NCBI GenBank assembly: GCA_026984385.1
Contig: JALSSH010000012.1
Location: 1-5,727 of the forward strand
Origin: Ardenticatenia bacterium
Lineage (GTDB): Bacteria > Chloroflexota > Anaerolineae > Aggregatilineales > Aggregatilineaceae
Direction of reading: 5' to 3'
Length of the DNA stretch: 5,727 bases
Shown here: piece after piece, positions 4,856 through 5,727 of the stretch
Position numbering within the stretch: the first letter of the stretch is position 1
Layout: every line of letters begins with the position of its first letter
Made by a program: the position numbers and the translations under genes
The notes under the pieces: model-generated
Told to the model about the DNA's origin: nothing
Databases searched by the model: none
Seen by the model: the letters and a program-made list of their open reading frames with translations, nothing else

Positions 4856-5727
4856 TCAGGGCGCGTCCAAGCTCAGCGCGCGAAAATCCCGCAGCGCTTT
4901 TTGCTTGGGGCGTCCAGCGTAAAAAACGCCCACATCTCCGCGCGCCACCAGGGCGTCCGGAGCGTAGGTGTGGGAAAGATAGAGCACGTCGTCCACGTAC
5001 ACATCCAAAAACACATCGCGCAACACCACCCGCAAAGTCACCTGCGGCGGTGTGTGCGGATACAGGGAATTTTCCAATTGACGAAGGGCGGTCGGGGCGT
5101 CGAAGAAGGGGCGGCGGCCTTGCGGACCCTCGGCGAAGACCACGCGCCCCAACATCACGTGCCACGTGGCGCTATCCTCGGCGGACGGCGCAAGCCATAC
5201 CGCCAGCCCGCTCAGCTCCCCGCCGACCCCTTCGCTCACGCGCAAGGCCAACCCCGCGTAAGGCGCTTGGGTTTGCACCTGATAGATGCCGTCGGCGGCC
5301 TTTTGCAGCGGCAAGACGAACGTCTGTGCCTCAGAAAGCGGCTCGGCGAGGTGCGCGACGGGGCGGGCGTGCCGCTCCAGCACCTGCGGCGCGTAGCGCA
5401 CCGCCAGCGCGCCCGCTTGCGCTTCTTCCAACACTTTGGGCGCGGCCAAAGCCCCGTGCAGCCGCTCCCCGGGCTTGGGCGGGTAGACGTGGTGATAGTA
5501 GTAAAGGCGGCGCGTCTCGCCTTCCAACGGGATGCTACGCCCCACGTAGTTGGTGACCGCGTTGGGCGCGCTGGCGCTGAGCACGTTGGGCGCGGACGGC
5601 ACGTGATAGCCCGAAAGCATGGCGTCCGAAACCAAATAGAACGTGCCGGTCGCCTGCAAGGGGTCTTGCACAGGGTAGGGCGTGCCGAAATGGTAGGACG
5701 TGGTGTAGGTGAGGTAGTGGCGGTCGC
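4856..5727 (-). CDS. Probable glycoside hydrolase, GH32-like, C-terminal part only
   Basis: The frame is open across the right edge of the window and ends at TGA 4858-4856, leaving 289 residues. A GTG at 5671 is in frame, but the reading continues upstream without a stop (RHYLTYTTSYHFGTPYPV), so it is unlikely to be the start. The first part resembles the last blades of a five-bladed propeller: TGTFYLVSDAMLSGYHVPSAP (26-46), then NYVGRSIPLEGETRRLYYYHHVYP (59-82). The end resembles a beta-sandwich of the GH32 kind, with aromatic and D-rich strands: TLRVVLRDVFLDVYVDDVLYLSHTY (230-254), GDVGVFYAGR (263-272), a final strand DFRALSLDAP. Catalytic acids would lie mostly upstream of the window and cannot be judged. 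GH32 enzymes act on beta-fructosides; that assignment is inferred from fold-like patterns, and a GH43- or GH68-related or unclassified propeller protein is possible. Its position 147 nt before a sugar-binding protein on the same strand supports a carbohydrate role. Confidence 0.6.
   Translation of the reverse strand, partial: DRHYLTYTTSYHFGTPYPVQDPLQATGTFYLVSDAMLSGYHVPSAPNVLSASAPNAVTNYVGRSIPLEGETRRLYYYHHVYPPKPGERLHGALAAPKVLEEAQAGALAVRYAPQVLERHARPVAHLAEPLSEAQTFVLPLQKAADGIYQVQTQAPYAGLALRVSEGVGGELSGLAVWLAPSAEDSATWHVMLGRVVFAEGPQGRRPFFDAPTALRQLENSLYPHTPPQVTLRVVLRDVFLDVYVDDVLYLSHTYAPDALVARGDVGVFYAGRPKQKALRDFRALSLDAP

Noticed and set aside
4581..5165. Minus-strand frame of 194 codons across the hydrolase end and the binding-protein start
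   Set aside because: It overlaps both genes out of frame, includes the out-of-frame signal peptide region, and has Arg/Gly-rich composition.
4825..5556. Plus-strand frame of 243 codons opposite the hydrolase
   Set aside because: The product is extremely rich in Arg, Pro and Ala, as expected for a shadow frame, while the minus strand has a coherent beta-rich protein.

Overview
All five genes seen here lie on the minus strand, so the biology reads from the right edge of the window to the left. The window looks like part of a bacterial carbohydrate-uptake locus of the CUT1 type. G+C content is high. The permease pair carries enlarged inserts, and both binding proteins have cleavable signal peptides rather than lipoboxes. 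Together these fit a Chloroflexota (Anaerolineae-like) bacterium; this is an inference from protein style, not from a marker gene.

Layout, in transcription order: (1) 5727-4856, the C-terminal 289 residues of a probable beta-propeller/beta-sandwich glycoside hydrolase (GH32-like), whose start is outside the window. (2) A 147-nt gap with a GC-rich hairpin, a pair of 7-bp direct repeats and a strong ribosome binding site. (3) 4708-3437, a complete sugar-binding protein. (4) A 64-nt gap with two consecutive hairpins. (5) 3372-2149, a MalF/UgpA-type permease with a long cysteine-bearing insert after its first membrane helix. (6) 2144-1017, a MalG/UgpE-type permease, coupled to the previous gene by a 4-nt gap and carrying an extra block of about 75 residues in mid-protein. 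(7) 976-942, a good intrinsic terminator. (8) 941-787, a regulatory gap with 11-bp-spaced direct repeats and a palindrome. (9) 786-1, the first 262 residues of a second, different solute-binding protein, which runs off the left edge.

How they work together: the first binding protein would capture a sugar outside the membrane and deliver it to the channel formed by the two permeases. No ATPase gene is present; as in many CUT1 systems it may be encoded elsewhere and shared. The hydrolase would process the sugar, before or after import. The second binding protein sits behind a terminator with its own leader, so it is probably a separate transcription unit. It might serve these permeases with another ligand or belong to another transporter further left.

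The parts that deserve attention are the two permease inserts, each flanked by a short repeated motif in the protein, and the ordered repeats upstream of the second binding protein. I see no mobile element, CRISPR array, tRNA or rRNA. I cannot claim a new system; the architecture is a recognisable transporter with unusual permease subunits.
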